DNA of 27,971 nt from positions 1 to 27,971 of the forward strand of contig CBEUVQ010000034.1 of assembly GCA_965546615.1 (NCBI GenBank). The letters are read 5' to 3'. Source of the DNA: CBEUVQ01 sp965546615. GTDB lineage: Bacteria; Bacillota; Desulfotomaculia; Desulfotomaculales; Desulfohalotomaculaceae. The notes under the pieces are model-generated. The model was not told the DNA's origin, ran no database searches, and was given only the letters and a program-made list of their open reading frames with translations. The translations under genes were made by a program, and so were the position numbers. Within the stretch, counting starts at the first letter, position 1; each line of letters begins with the position of its first letter. Positions 16,187 to 24,478 of this stretch are shown here, piece by piece.

Positions 16187-19100
16187 TTACATTTCAACTT
16201 TTGTATCATTTTTCTTGCTAAATGGGATCTTTATATTTTCCATCTTATTCTTTATTTTTTTACCGAGGTCATCAAAGATAGTATAAACAACCGGAACTAA
16301 CAACAGTGTAATCAGCGTTGAGAATGTTAAACCAAAGGATACTACCACTGCCAGCGGTGTCCAACCCTCTGAACCTTCTCCCGAACCAAAGGCCAGCGGC
16401 AGCAGTGCAAGCACCGTGGTCATGGTGGTCATGAGAATTGGTCTTAAACGTACCGGTCCTGCTGTCAGCACTGCTTCATTTCGTTCCATTCCACGGCGGC
16501 GCAGGGTATTTACATAGTCAATAAGCACAATCGCGTTATTTACTACAATACCAATCAGCATAATCGCCCCAATTAACGCCGGCACACTCAACCGGTTACC
16601 GGTAAGCAGCAAACCAATTACCACGCCAACCAGTGTCGGCGGCAGCGAGAACATGATGATGAACGGATGGAACAGTGACTCAAACTGAGCAGCCATAACC
16701 ATATATACCAAAATAATTGACAACAGCATTGCCAGGCCTAAGTCGCTAAACGATTCAGCCATATCTTGGGCTTGGCCGCCCAATTCATAACTGTAACCGT
16801 CCGGCAGAGCCAACTGCGCCATCTCAGCCTCGATATCTTTGTTAATACTTCCTAAATCGCGCCCGGTAATATCGGCACTGATACTTACAGTACGGGTTTG
16901 ATCTTGACGGTTAATCGTACTCGGTGCTTCTTTCACAGAAATATCAGCAACCGAGCGAAGAGCCACTTTAGCTCCTGTCGGAGAAGCAATCATCAGATTT
17001 TCCAGCTGACTTGGTGTTTCTTCAAAATCATCAGCATACATCAGACGAACGTCAATTTCATCGTCACCCGTACGTACTTTGCCGACCACTTGTCCGTCAA
17101 AAGCTGTACGCACCGCACTCATAATATATTGAGCAGACAACCCATACATTGATGCTTGCTCGCGATCAATATTCACTTGTACTTCAAACTGCGCCTTATC
17201 AAGCGAATTTGTTACGTTGCGGGTGCCATCTACATCTTTAACTATTTCGGTCACTACGGAACCAAGTTCACGCAGAACTTCTATGTCATCACCTTTGATA
17301 ACCACTTCAACCGGCTGACCGCTGCCCATATCTTGTTCAGTTGCCGACCGCACGTTAATCTCTGCACCGGCAATGTCTTTAGTGAGTATACGAATTTTTT
17401 CTAACGCTTCATCTGTAGAATAATCACGCTCATCTTTGGGCGGCAGTTTTATCTGAACAGTAGCTTCATTAGAGCCCACTACCCCTAACCAAGCCATATC
17501 TCCGGTTCCCACCTGAGTATATATGCGCTCGTAATTTTCAAAATTCTCTTTTAAGATGTTCTCAATTTCACCGGCTGCAGCTTTGGTTTCATCCAGAACA
17601 GTACCCGGAGGCAGCTCAACATCGATAGCAATTTCTCCTTGATCCATTGTGGGGATAAATTCCGTGCCAATCATTGGAATCATAGCTATGCTGACAACGA
17701 AAATAACAATGGTAAAAATCACTACCCGCTTTCGATGACTCAATGCCCAACGCAGTGCCCTGCCGTATTTTTCATTTAAGCTGCTAAAGAAACGTCCAAA
17801 AATAACCACCGGATTTTTGGTTTTTCCTTCCGGGAATACCATCTCAGCCGGCGGAACATTTTTCAACAGCCGGGATGACATCATCGGCACTAAAGTTAAA
17901 GCAGCAAACAGGGCAGCAATATGCGAAATGGTTACCGTCAGCGCCAGCGGTCCAAAAAGAATACCCGCTAAGCCCTGCACAAAAATAATCGGTGCAAATA
18001 CCACAACCTGAGCCATACCGGAGGCCGTCACCGCATTGCCAACTTCCGCCGTGCCTAATTTAGCTGCTTCAATTACATTGTAACCATTCTGTCGATAACG
18101 ATAGATACTTTCCAGCACAACAACTGAAAAGTCCACCAGCGAGCCTAAGCCCAGCGCCAAGCCACCTAAGGATAACAAATTGATGGTTTGATCGGCAAAA
18201 TACATCATTGTAAATGTAGCTATAACGGCAATTGGCATTACTGCTGCTACCACAAGGGTGCTGCGCATATTTCTTAAAAACAGATATAAAACAATTAACG
18301 CCAAAAATCCACCGATTAAGGTATGATCCACAACGTTGCTTATAGAGTCTTCGATAAACTTAGAAAGATCGAGAACGTTAGTCAGCACCACACCTTCCGG
18401 CAGGCTGCTGTTTAATTCTTCAACAACATCTTTGACAGACCTAGCCACCTGAACTGTGTTGTTGCCGGAAGACTTAAACAGTTGAATGCTGACAGCCGGT
18501 TCCCCGTTTACATAGCTGTATTCAGTAATCTTTTTGTAATCGTCTTTTATCTCTGCGATATCAGCTAACTTAATGCTGCCTGCCCCCAAAGATATTTGCA
18601 CCGAGGCAAGATCTTCTGCATTATTGTAATCACCAATTACCCTTATTGACAGCTCATTATTACCTTCTTCCACACTGCCTGCAGTACCTGTAAGGCTGCT
18701 GCTTGAAACTGCCTGGGCTACCTGTGCAGCAGTAAGCCCATAAGATTCCATTTTGGCGCGATCGAGAATCAATTTAAATTCACGCTCACGTGCACCGGTA
18801 ATAGCAACTGAAGCTATCCCTTTTACTCTTTCCAGTTTTGGTTTAACGGTATCTTCCGCTAAATTAGTTAATTTAACCGAATCAGCGCCGGAAAGAGTAT
18901 AATACATAATCGGTGCACTGTTTGGATCCATCTTCATTACCCGCGGTGAGCCAACATCACCGGGAAGCATCTCTCGAAACATATCGATTTTTTCCCGCAT
19001 CTCAATGGTGGCATCATCCATATCGGTACCCCAGTTAAACATGACAACGATTAAAGAGTTGCCTGCACTGGACATTGATTGTATTTCTTTAATATTGCTG

Positions 19101-19321
19101 ACAGTACCAACCGCTGATTCTAACGGTTTCGTAACTACTTTTTCCACTTCCGCCGGGTCTGCATTTTCGTAAGAAGTAACTACAACAGCTACCGGAAAAT
19201 TCATTTCCGGATACAAATCCACTGCCAGTTTAGGTAAAGATACCAACCCTAAGATTACCAGGGCTACAATCAACATAGAAATAGCAATCGGACGATTTAC
19301 CGAAAAATCAGCTATTTTCAC
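16187..19321 (-). CDS. RND efflux permease (HAE1/SwrC-like)
   Basis: This 1044-aa inner-membrane pump belongs to the AcrB-type RND family. A first membrane helix near residue 10 is followed by a large porter region, then the helix block from about 333, a second loop region, and the final helices ending near 1020. Family motifs include NRPIAISM at the N-terminus, DPAEVEKVVTKPLE and GEIAIDVELPPGT. The helix IGIVVNNAIVLIDYVN carries Asn where AcrB has the proton-relay Lys. In TM4 the usual Asp-Asp (Asp-Asn in many Gram-positive members) reads SLVDFSVVVLE, so the second position is Phe398. GTG 19321 overlaps the adaptor stop as TAGTG, with GGGGGTGA upstream. Without a TolC homologue, export is presumably to the cell surface. 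B. subtilis SwrC exports surfactin; the substrate here is unknown. Confidence 0.95.
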   Translation of the reverse strand: MKIADFSVNRPIAISMLIVALVILGLVSLPKLAVDLYPEMNFPVAVVVTSYENADPAEVEKVVTKPLESAVGTVSNIKEIQSMSSAGNSLIVVMFNWGTDMDDATIEMREKIDMFREMLPGDVGSPRVMKMDPNSAPIMYYTLSGADSVKLTNLAEDTVKPKLERVKGIASVAITGAREREFKLILDRAKMESYGLTAAQVAQAVSSSSLTGTAGSVEEGNNELSIRVIGDYNNAEDLASVQISLGAGSIKLADIAEIKDDYKKITEYSYVNGEPAVSIQLFKSSGNNTVQVARSVKDVVEELNSSLPEGVVLTNVLDLSKFIEDSISNVVDHTLIGGFLALIVLYLFLRNMRSTLVVAAVMPIAVIATFTMMYFADQTINLLSLGGLALGLGSLVDFSVVVLESIYRYRQNGYNVIEAAKLGTAEVGNAVTASGMAQVVVFAPIIFVQGLAGILFGPLALTVTISHIAALFAALTLVPMMSSRLLKNVPPAEMVFPEGKTKNPVVIFGRFFSSLNEKYGRALRWALSHRKRVVIFTIVIFVVSIAMIPMIGTEFIPTMDQGEIAIDVELPPGTVLDETKAAAGEIENILKENFENYERIYTQVGTGDMAWLGVVGSNEATVQIKLPPKDERDYSTDEALEKIRILTKDIAGAEINVRSATEQDMGSGQPVEVVIKGDDIEVLRELGSVVTEIVKDVDGTRNVTNSLDKAQFEVQVNIDREQASMYGLSAQYIMSAVRTAFDGQVVGKVRTGDDEIDVRLMYADDFEETPSQLENLMIASPTGAKVALRSVADISVKEAPSTINRQDQTRTVSISADITGRDLGSINKDIEAEMAQLALPDGYSYELGGQAQDMAESFSDLGLAMLLSIILVYMVMAAQFESLFHPFIIMFSLPPTLVGVVIGLLLTGNRLSVPALIGAIMLIGIVVNNAIVLIDYVNTLRRRGMERNEAVLTAGPVRLRPILMTTMTTVLALLPLAFGSGEGSEGWTPLAVVVSFGLTFSTLITLLLVPVVYTIFDDLGKKIKNKMENIKIPFSKKNDTKVEM

Positions 19322-20418
19322 TACTTGTCACCCCCGGCTTTATCCGAAGTATTAATCACCTTCACTTTCTGACCGTCACCTATCAAGCGATTACCGGTTA
19401 CAATAACCTGTTCATTTTCCTTTAAGCCTTCAATGATTTCCACATTGTCACCGGCGGTTATTCCGACGGTCACCGCTCGCTCTACAGCCACCCCATTTTC
19501 AACAACAAATACTTTGCTTTCACCGTTATGCTTCATCACTGCATCAGCCGGGATAACCAAAGCATTTTTCGACTGACCGATATTAATTTTTAGTTTTGCA
19601 ACCATACCGGCCAGTATCTTTCCGTCTTTATTGGGTATTTGAACTTCCACCGGAAAAGCTCTGGTTGTATTATCAATTTTAGGAGCAACAGAACTAATCG
19701 TGCCTTCCAGTGTTTTACCTATTGCTGCTATTTCTGCATCAACTTTTTGACCTACCGAAACGCTGCCAATGACATTTTCCGATAAGTTAAGTTTTACTTT
19801 TACCGGATCTAAACTAACAATTACAACCGCCGGGCTTTGTGGAGAAGCCATCTCACCGGCATCGATATTTAAAGCAGCAATCTTTCCGGATATTGGTGAT
19901 GTTACCACTGTTTCTGCATAGTTATTTTTTGCGCTGTCCAGTTGTGCTTTTGCCTGTTCCACTGCTGCCTCCGCCTGTCTTAAAGCAAAATCGGCGGCTT
20001 CAAAATCAGCTTCCGAAATAGCCTGAGCATCATACAACTGCTTATAGCGGTCATAATTATTCTGCGCCTTTTCCAAATTAATTTCTTGCAAAGTCAAAGC
20101 TGCCTGCGCAGCATTTAATTGACTTTGGTAATCCACCCCTTCGATTTCAAACAATGCCGCTCCCTTATTAACTGACTGACCAACTTTCACGTTAACAGCA
20201 GCCACTTTGCCGGACACCTTGGGACTAACAGTAACTTCTGTACCACCTACAACTTCACCGGTCATTTCCATCTCGTTGTTTAAATCTGACTTTACGACAT
20301 TCATTACCTCAACCGGTACCATTTTTTCTATTTGCGATTCTGGTTCGTTTTTACCACACCCAACTAATAAAAGCAGGATGCTTGTTAAAACTAATATCGT
20401 TTTTACCAGTTTATGCAC
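19321..20418 (-). CDS. RND efflux periplasmic-adaptor-type lipoprotein (MFP subunit)
   Basis: The adaptor (365 aa) assembles with the permease encoded immediately downstream. It is a predicted lipoprotein: a hydrophobic signal ends in the lipobox LLVGC (Cys21), followed by an acidic linker. The core has the barrel-sandwich half-motifs GEVVGGTEVTVSPKVSGKVAAVNVKVGQSVNKGAALFEI (about 55-95) and TSPISGKIAALNIDAGEMA, flanking an alpha-helical hairpin of about 85 residues rich in Ala, Gln and Glu. Beta-barrel and membrane-proximal regions follow, ending in GLKENEQVIVTGNRLIGDGQKVKVI. GTG 20418 has AGGGGAG 6 bases upstream. The gene is coupled to the permease and follows marR by 17 bases, so pump and regulator share a transcript. 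Confidence 0.94.
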   Translation of the reverse strand: MHKLVKTILVLTSILLLLVGCGKNEPESQIEKMVPVEVMNVVKSDLNNEMEMTGEVVGGTEVTVSPKVSGKVAAVNVKVGQSVNKGAALFEIEGVDYQSQLNAAQAALTLQEINLEKAQNNYDRYKQLYDAQAISEADFEAADFALRQAEAAVEQAKAQLDSAKNNYAETVVTSPISGKIAALNIDAGEMASPQSPAVVIVSLDPVKVKLNLSENVIGSVSVGQKVDAEIAAIGKTLEGTISSVAPKIDNTTRAFPVEVQIPNKDGKILAGMVAKLKINIGQSKNALVIPADAVMKHNGESKVFVVENGVAVERAVTVGITAGDNVEIIEGLKENEQVIVTGNRLIGDGQKVKVINTSDKAGGDK

Positions 20419-20435
20419 ATTTTTCTCCCCTTTAT

Positions 20436-20894
20436 TTAATTAGTTGTTTTATCAACAATTTCTTTTAAATTATCAGCCAGTTTTTGATATATCTTCATCA
20501 TCGCATCTACATCTTCTTCCGTCAGCACCGACAAAATCTCTATAACTCGTTCATCGCGTTCCCGTTCAACAGCTTTGTACAGCTCATGCCCTTTATCAGT
20601 AATGCTAATCTTCACCACCCGACGGTCATTTTTGCTTCTTTCCCGCAATATTAATCCTTGACTGGATAATTTGTCTGCTAAGCTGGTTACCGCACCCGAC
20701 GTAACTCCCATATAATTAGCCAAAGCTGACGCAGTGCAAGTCCCCTTTTCTTCAAGCACTTTTAATAAAAATATTTGGGCGACGGATAATGAAAATTTGG
20801 TAGATCTGGTTAGGTAAGTGTACAATAAGCGATGAAAGGAATCTACTATTGAATCCAGCTGGTGTATTTTTTTTACATAACTATCATGCTGCAA
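20436..20894 (-). CDS. MarR family transcriptional regulator
   Basis: A 152-aa winged-helix dimer protein that very likely controls its own operon with the RND pump. The N-terminal helices (LDSIVDSFHRLLYTYL) and the C-terminal helix (VDAMMKIYQKLADNLKEIV) form the usual dimer region. The DNA-binding core has GTCTASALANYMGVTSGAVTSLADKLSSQGLI (recognition helix) and the wing RERSKNDRRVVKISITDKGHEL, a standard MarR pattern with the Asp-Arg-Arg triplet. TTG 20894 is preceded by GGGAGG at suitable spacing; the longer frame from 20912 starts at that Shine-Dalgarno and is rejected. A palindrome in the promoter at 20936-20953 is the likely operator. Confidence 0.92.
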   Translation of the reverse strand: MQHDSYVKKIHQLDSIVDSFHRLLYTYLTRSTKFSLSVAQIFLLKVLEEKGTCTASALANYMGVTSGAVTSLADKLSSQGLILRERSKNDRRVVKISITDKGHELYKAVERERDERVIEILSVLTEEDVDAMMKIYQKLADNLKEIVDKTTN

Positions 20895-20932
20895 ACCAAC
20901 TAAACCTCCCAAAAAAAGTTTTAAACACTAAA

Positions 20933-20961
20933 ATATTATATCCCCTTATATAAACTGTCAA
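20933..20961 (-). promoter_or_regulatory. marR-RND operon promoter with embedded palindrome (candidate MarR operator)
   Basis: On the minus strand a perfect -35 TTGACA (20961-20956) precedes TAATAT (20938-20933) at 17 bases; the overlapping TATAAT (20940-20935) would have a 15-base spacer. Between and over the -10 lies the inverted repeat TTATAT-AAGGGG-ATATAA (20953-20936). A bound MarR dimer there would block polymerase. The -35 lies just downstream of the terminator of the preceding gene. Confidence 0.7.
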
Positions 20962-20965
20962 GGAA

Positions 20966-20999
20966 AAATTAAAACGGCCTGAGAAAAGACTCTCAAGCC
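20966..20999 (-). terminator. Terminator of the asparaginase/isoaspartyl-peptidase gene
   Basis: On the minus strand GGCTTGAGA (20999-20991) pairs with TCTCAGGCC (20984-20976), nine positions with one mismatch, around a 6-base loop. The run GTTTTAATTTTT follows. It isolates the marR operon, whose promoter starts only a few bases further on. Confidence 0.8.
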
Positions 21000-21005
21000 A
21001 TAAAC

Positions 21006-21899
21006 TTAGATTTTAATAGGAGAGAATTCTTGTTTAACTTCACCGTCAATCACCATTGCAACCGGAAAGCTTGCTGAATTATGCACAGCAGCGGCGTTGC
21101 CCATTTTATCTACAATTAAGATACCGGCAGTGGCGTTGATTTTACTAAGCCGTTTAATAACTGCTTCACCGGCACTAACCACGTCTACACCTTGAGCAAC
21201 TAAATTTAACGCCCAAGCTGCTGCGTGCATCTTAATCATTCCTTCTCCCAGACCGGTGCATACTGCCGCACCGGCAGGTGTTGCATATATCCCTGCACCG
21301 ATAACCGGTGTGTCGCCTACTCTGCCCGGTATTTTTAAAAATGAACCACCGGTACTGGAAGCTGCTGCAGTTTGCTGATTATATACCGCAACACAACCTA
21401 CAGTATCACATCCTTTAGCAGGTAAACCGGTAAAAGCACTATAAGTAAGATTTTTTCCATGCGCCATTGCATTTTTTACCTTTTGCCAAGATTCCCTTTG
21501 GATATCGGCAATTGGATCGTAGTACTCAAAACCTTTGCTGTGAGCAAACTTTGCTGCACCGCTGCCGGCAAGCAGCACGTGAGGTGTTTCTTCCATCACT
21601 TTACGGGCAACGCATATTGGATTACGAACATGCTGAATAACAGCTACCGCACCACAATCACCGGTGGTGCCGTCCATAATCGCAGCATCCATTTCCACTT
21701 CCCCGTCCCAATTCAACACTGAACCGTATCCGGCGTTAAATAACGGGTCATCTTCCATTTGCATCGTAGCCTTTTCCACTCCGTCCAACAAGCCGGTTTG
21801 AAAAGAACGGTATCCGGTTAGGGCAGCATGTTCTAATGATTCAATAAATTTTCTTTCGCAGCTTGTTTCAACACTTCCGTGAACTAAAATTACATTCAT
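21006..21899 (-). CDS. Isoaspartyl peptidase / type III (plant-type) L-asparaginase, Ntn-hydrolase
   Basis: The 297-aa product belongs to the N-terminal-nucleophile family that includes isoaspartyl aminopeptidase, plant-type asparaginase and glycosylasparaginase. Family members cleave themselves before a Thr that becomes the catalytic N-terminus. Here that residue is Thr166 in GCDTVGCVAVY. Other family motifs are NAGYGSVLNWDGEVEMDA (about 55-72), STGGSFLKIPGRVGDTPVIGAG (about 182-203, with the Arg that binds the substrate carboxylate) and CTGLGEG. The beginning differs: the usual HGGAG appears as HGSVE, and residues are missing relative to longer homologues. The ATG has GGGAT upstream, a modest Shine-Dalgarno. 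It is a single-gene unit, divergent from asnS, which makes a role in Asn/isoAsp recycling attractive but unproved. Confidence 0.88.
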   Translation of the reverse strand: MNVILVHGSVETSCERKFIESLEHAALTGYRSFQTGLLDGVEKATMQMEDDPLFNAGYGSVLNWDGEVEMDAAIMDGTTGDCGAVAVIQHVRNPICVARKVMEETPHVLLAGSGAAKFAHSKGFEYYDPIADIQRESWQKVKNAMAHGKNLTYSAFTGLPAKGCDTVGCVAVYNQQTAAASSTGGSFLKIPGRVGDTPVIGAGIYATPAGAAVCTGLGEGMIKMHAAAWALNLVAQGVDVVSAGEAVIKRLSKINATAGILIVDKMGNAAAVHNSASFPVAMVIDGEVKQEFSPIKI

Positions 21900-22053
21900 T
21901 ATTATCCCTACTCTTTCTTAATCAAATTAGATTTGACCCTATTAAGTATAAAGAAAAATCTACTCTCGTCAAGTCTTTGAAATCGATGTATTTGCCAACC
22001 GCCATTATTTTTTGTACCAACAAAAAAATGTTGCCATTTATCATGCTTAAAAC

Positions 22054-22082
22054 ATGACAAAATTCGGTAAAATACTTATACT
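22054..22082 (+). promoter_or_regulatory. Promoter of asnS
   Basis: ATGACA (22054-22059) and TATACT (22077-22082) are separated by 17 bases, each with one deviation from consensus. Transcription would begin close to 22089, only a few bases before GAGGTGAT, giving a leader of about 13 bases. An upstream in-frame ATG at 22054 is part of the -35 box and cannot be the translation start. No T-box leader is present. Confidence 0.65.
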
Positions 22083-22101
22083 AAGTAATGAGGTGATTAT
22101 A

Positions 22102-23391
22102 TTGGACAGTGTATTGATAAAAAATCTAAGTTCCTACGTGAATCAACAAGTAACAGTTAATGGTTGGCTGTATAACAAACGTTCTTCGGGGAAAATCGTT
22201 TTCTTAATTATCAGAGATGGCAGCGGTCTAACCCAAGGTGTGGTAGTTAAAGAGGAGCAGCCGGAAATTTTTGAGCAAGTTAAAAACATTACTCAGGAAA
22301 GCTCAATAAAAGTAGAAGGAACGGTACGCGAAAATCCCCGTTCTCCAGGTGGTTATGAAATCGGTGTATCAAAAATAGAAATTGTATCAATTTCCGAACC
22401 TTATCCAATAACGTTAAAAAAACATGGCGTAGATTTCCTTTTAGACCGCAGACATTTATGGATCAGAACACCCAAACAATCGGCAATATTACGGATTAGA
22501 TCAGAAGTTGAAATGGCGGTACGCGAATTCTTTTATAAAAATGACTTTATTCAGGCAGATGCCCCGATTATTACGCCGGCAGCATGTGAGGGTACAACAA
22601 CACTATTTGAAATAGATTATCACGATGAAAAAGCTTATTTATCCCAAAGCGGTCAGCTGTACAGTGAAGCTGCGGCGATGGCTTTAGGCAGAATTTATTG
22701 TTTTGGACCAACTTTCCGTGCTGAAAAATCAAAAACACGTCGGCACCTGATGGAATTTTGGATGATCGAAGCAGAAGCTGCGTTTTTTGATTTTGAAGAC
22801 AATTTAAAATTACAAGAAGAGCTGGTTTACTACATAATTCAACGCGTATTGGAAAAGAACCAAAACGAATTAAAAGTTTTAGGTAGAGATATCAGCAAAT
22901 TAGAAGCTGTTAAACTGCCTTTCCCCCGGTTAAGTTATTCTGAGGCGGTAGAACTATTAAACAAGGAAGGTAACGCATTTCAATGGGGCGATGACTTTGG
23001 TGCGCCGGATGAAACGTTTATTTCCAACAGGTTTGATTCACCGGTATTTGTGCACCGCTTCCCAACTGAAATTAAGGCCTTCTATATGAAGCCGGACCCG
23101 GAAAATGAAAAAGTTGTATTGGGAGCAGATTTACTTGCTCCGGAGGGCTACGGCGAAATCATTGGCGGTGGGCAGCGGATTGATGACTTAAAGCTGCTGG
23201 AACAGCGCATTGCTGAGCATAATCTGCCTAAAGATGCTTTTGAGTGGTATTTGGATCTGCGCCGCTACGGATCCGTTCCTCATTCCGGATTCGGTCTGGG
23301 TTTAGAACGCACAATAGCGTGGATTTGCGGCTTGGAACATGTCAGAGAAACCATCCCCTTCCCGAGAATGCTTTATCGATTATATCCATAA
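22102..23391 (+). CDS. asnS: Asparaginyl-tRNA synthetase
   Basis: A class II aminoacyl-tRNA synthetase of 429 aa that charges tRNA-Asn with asparagine. The N-terminal OB-fold anticodon-binding domain contains VTVNGWLYNKRSSGKIVFLIIRDGSGLTQGVVV, which is characteristic of AsnRS rather than AspRS. Catalytic motif 2 appears as FRAEKSKTRRHLMEFWMIEAE and motif 3 as GFGLGLERTIAWI. The segment GEIIGGGQRIDD precedes motif 3, and the AITPAACEGTTTLFEIDY-like stretch (here PIITPAACEGTTTLF) fits AsnRS. TTG 22102 follows GAGGTGAT at 5-base spacing. Having AsnRS means at least some Asn-tRNA is made directly rather than only by the amidotransferase route. The gene ends in the shared terminator with the transporter gene. 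Confidence 0.96.
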   Translation: MDSVLIKNLSSYVNQQVTVNGWLYNKRSSGKIVFLIIRDGSGLTQGVVVKEEQPEIFEQVKNITQESSIKVEGTVRENPRSPGGYEIGVSKIEIVSISEPYPITLKKHGVDFLLDRRHLWIRTPKQSAILRIRSEVEMAVREFFYKNDFIQADAPIITPAACEGTTTLFEIDYHDEKAYLSQSGQLYSEAAAMALGRIYCFGPTFRAEKSKTRRHLMEFWMIEAEAAFFDFEDNLKLQEELVYYIIQRVLEKNQNELKVLGRDISKLEAVKLPFPRLSYSEAVELLNKEGNAFQWGDDFGAPDETFISNRFDSPVFVHRFPTEIKAFYMKPDPENEKVVLGADLLAPEGYGEIIGGGQRIDDLKLLEQRIAEHNLPKDAFEWYLDLRRYGSVPHSGFGLGLERTIAWICGLEHVRETIPFPRMLYRLYP

Positions 23392-23393
23392 TA

Positions 23394-23427
23394 AAAAAAT
23401 TCCACCTTCTAATTGGTGGAATTTTTT
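23394..23427. terminator. Bidirectional terminator overlapping the end of the opposing gene
   Basis: AAAAAATTCCACC (23394-23406) and GGTGGAATTTTTT (23415-23427) are perfect 13-base arms around an 8-base loop. The TAG stop codon of the minus-strand gene lies in the loop (23411-23409), and the codons before it form the right arm. Confidence 0.9.
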
Positions 23428-24392
23428 ACTTTATAAATTTTTGATGAAAAACGGCTGCATTCAAGCAAGTAAGTGGCAGCGGCAGCCAATGGCTGTTGAA
23501 ATAGCATTGCCAGCGTAACCGGCACGGCAACGGCAGGAGGAAAGTATGTTACCGCTAAAACTGAACCAAATACTGTGTTTCTCATCCCCACATTATAAAT
23601 CATGGTTGCAGTGGCAGCCGGTGTTCGCTCCTTTAGAATATACGATCCTAAATAGCCCAAGAAATATCCAAACGCCCCAATTAAAAATAACACCAATAAT
23701 ATTTTAACAAGAGAAATGTTCCAATTAATCTCCGGCGAAACTCTCACTGCACTTAGTAATATAACAAAAAAAATGGCAATTTTAGAAGTGAAACCGCCAA
23801 TAGGTTTAGTATAGCAAGAAAATTTGCCATGAGTGATATCATTCACCGCCATACCCGCAATACTGGGGATAATAACCATAATCAGCAAACCAGTAAGCAT
23901 GCTGACAAAATCAATTTGCACTGTTTTAGCTGCAACCAGCATAATAAACAGCGGAAATAAAAACGGGCCAAGTAATGTGTCAACTGAAACAGCAACCAAA
24001 CCCAGCGCCACGTCACCTTTGGCAATTGATGTCCAAATTATTGAAGTTACGCCGATTGGGATAAATGAACTAATGAGCAGCCCCAATCTTGTTGAATAAT
24101 CTTCAGGAAAAAATATCAAGCCAATTCCAAAAACAATTAACGGCATAACTACATGAATCAGTATTAAGATCCATAATACAATTCCTGGTTTAGTTAAGAC
24201 TTGCATGAAGTCTTTAAAACTGGTGTCTAATGCGGTAATAAATGTCATATAAGCAAATAAAAACATAATAACTTTTCCCATCATCGGCGTACTGCAATTA
24301 GGAAGAAAGAAACCAATTATTAAAGGTATTGAAGTAACAAAAAACATTCTTCTGCCAATCCACTGATTCCAAGATGTCATTAATTCCAGCAT
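23409..24392 (-). CDS. Bile acid:sodium symporter (BASS) family transporter
   Basis: A 327-aa integral membrane protein with about nine or ten hydrophobic helices. The signature of the SBF/BASS family is in the second half: TATMIYNVGMRNTVFGSVLAVTYFPPAVAVPVTLAM (about 268-302), corresponding to the discontinuous helix near the substrate site. The first half carries the matching SSFIPIGVTSIIWTSIAKGDVALGLVAVSVDTLLGP. BASS members in bacteria carry organic anions such as pantoate or keto acids, and bile acids only in some hosts, so the name does not predict a substrate here. The ATG follows GAAGG. It lies 86 bases downstream of trmO, with a TATAAT (24441-24436) in the gap but only a weak -35. Its last codons are part of the terminator with asnS. 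Confidence 0.87.
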   Translation of the reverse strand: MLELMTSWNQWIGRRMFFVTSIPLIIGFFLPNCSTPMMGKVIMFLFAYMTFITALDTSFKDFMQVLTKPGIVLWILILIHVVMPLIVFGIGLIFFPEDYSTRLGLLISSFIPIGVTSIIWTSIAKGDVALGLVAVSVDTLLGPFLFPLFIMLVAAKTVQIDFVSMLTGLLIMVIIPSIAGMAVNDITHGKFSCYTKPIGGFTSKIAIFFVILLSAVRVSPEINWNISLVKILLVLFLIGAFGYFLGYLGSYILKERTPAATATMIYNVGMRNTVFGSVLAVTYFPPAVAVPVTLAMLFQQPLAAAATYLLECSRFSSKIYKVKNSTN

Positions 24393-24478
24393 ATTTAAGA
24401 CCTTCTTTTAGCAGTTTTTGTTTGTTGACAGACTAATTATAACATAAGAAATTTACCTTTTCTTATTTTTGAAATCTT

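Noticed and set aside
21900..22101. T-box or other riboswitch before asnS
   Set aside because: No T-box sequence or antiterminator fold is visible, and the best promoter lies only about 20 bases before the start codon.
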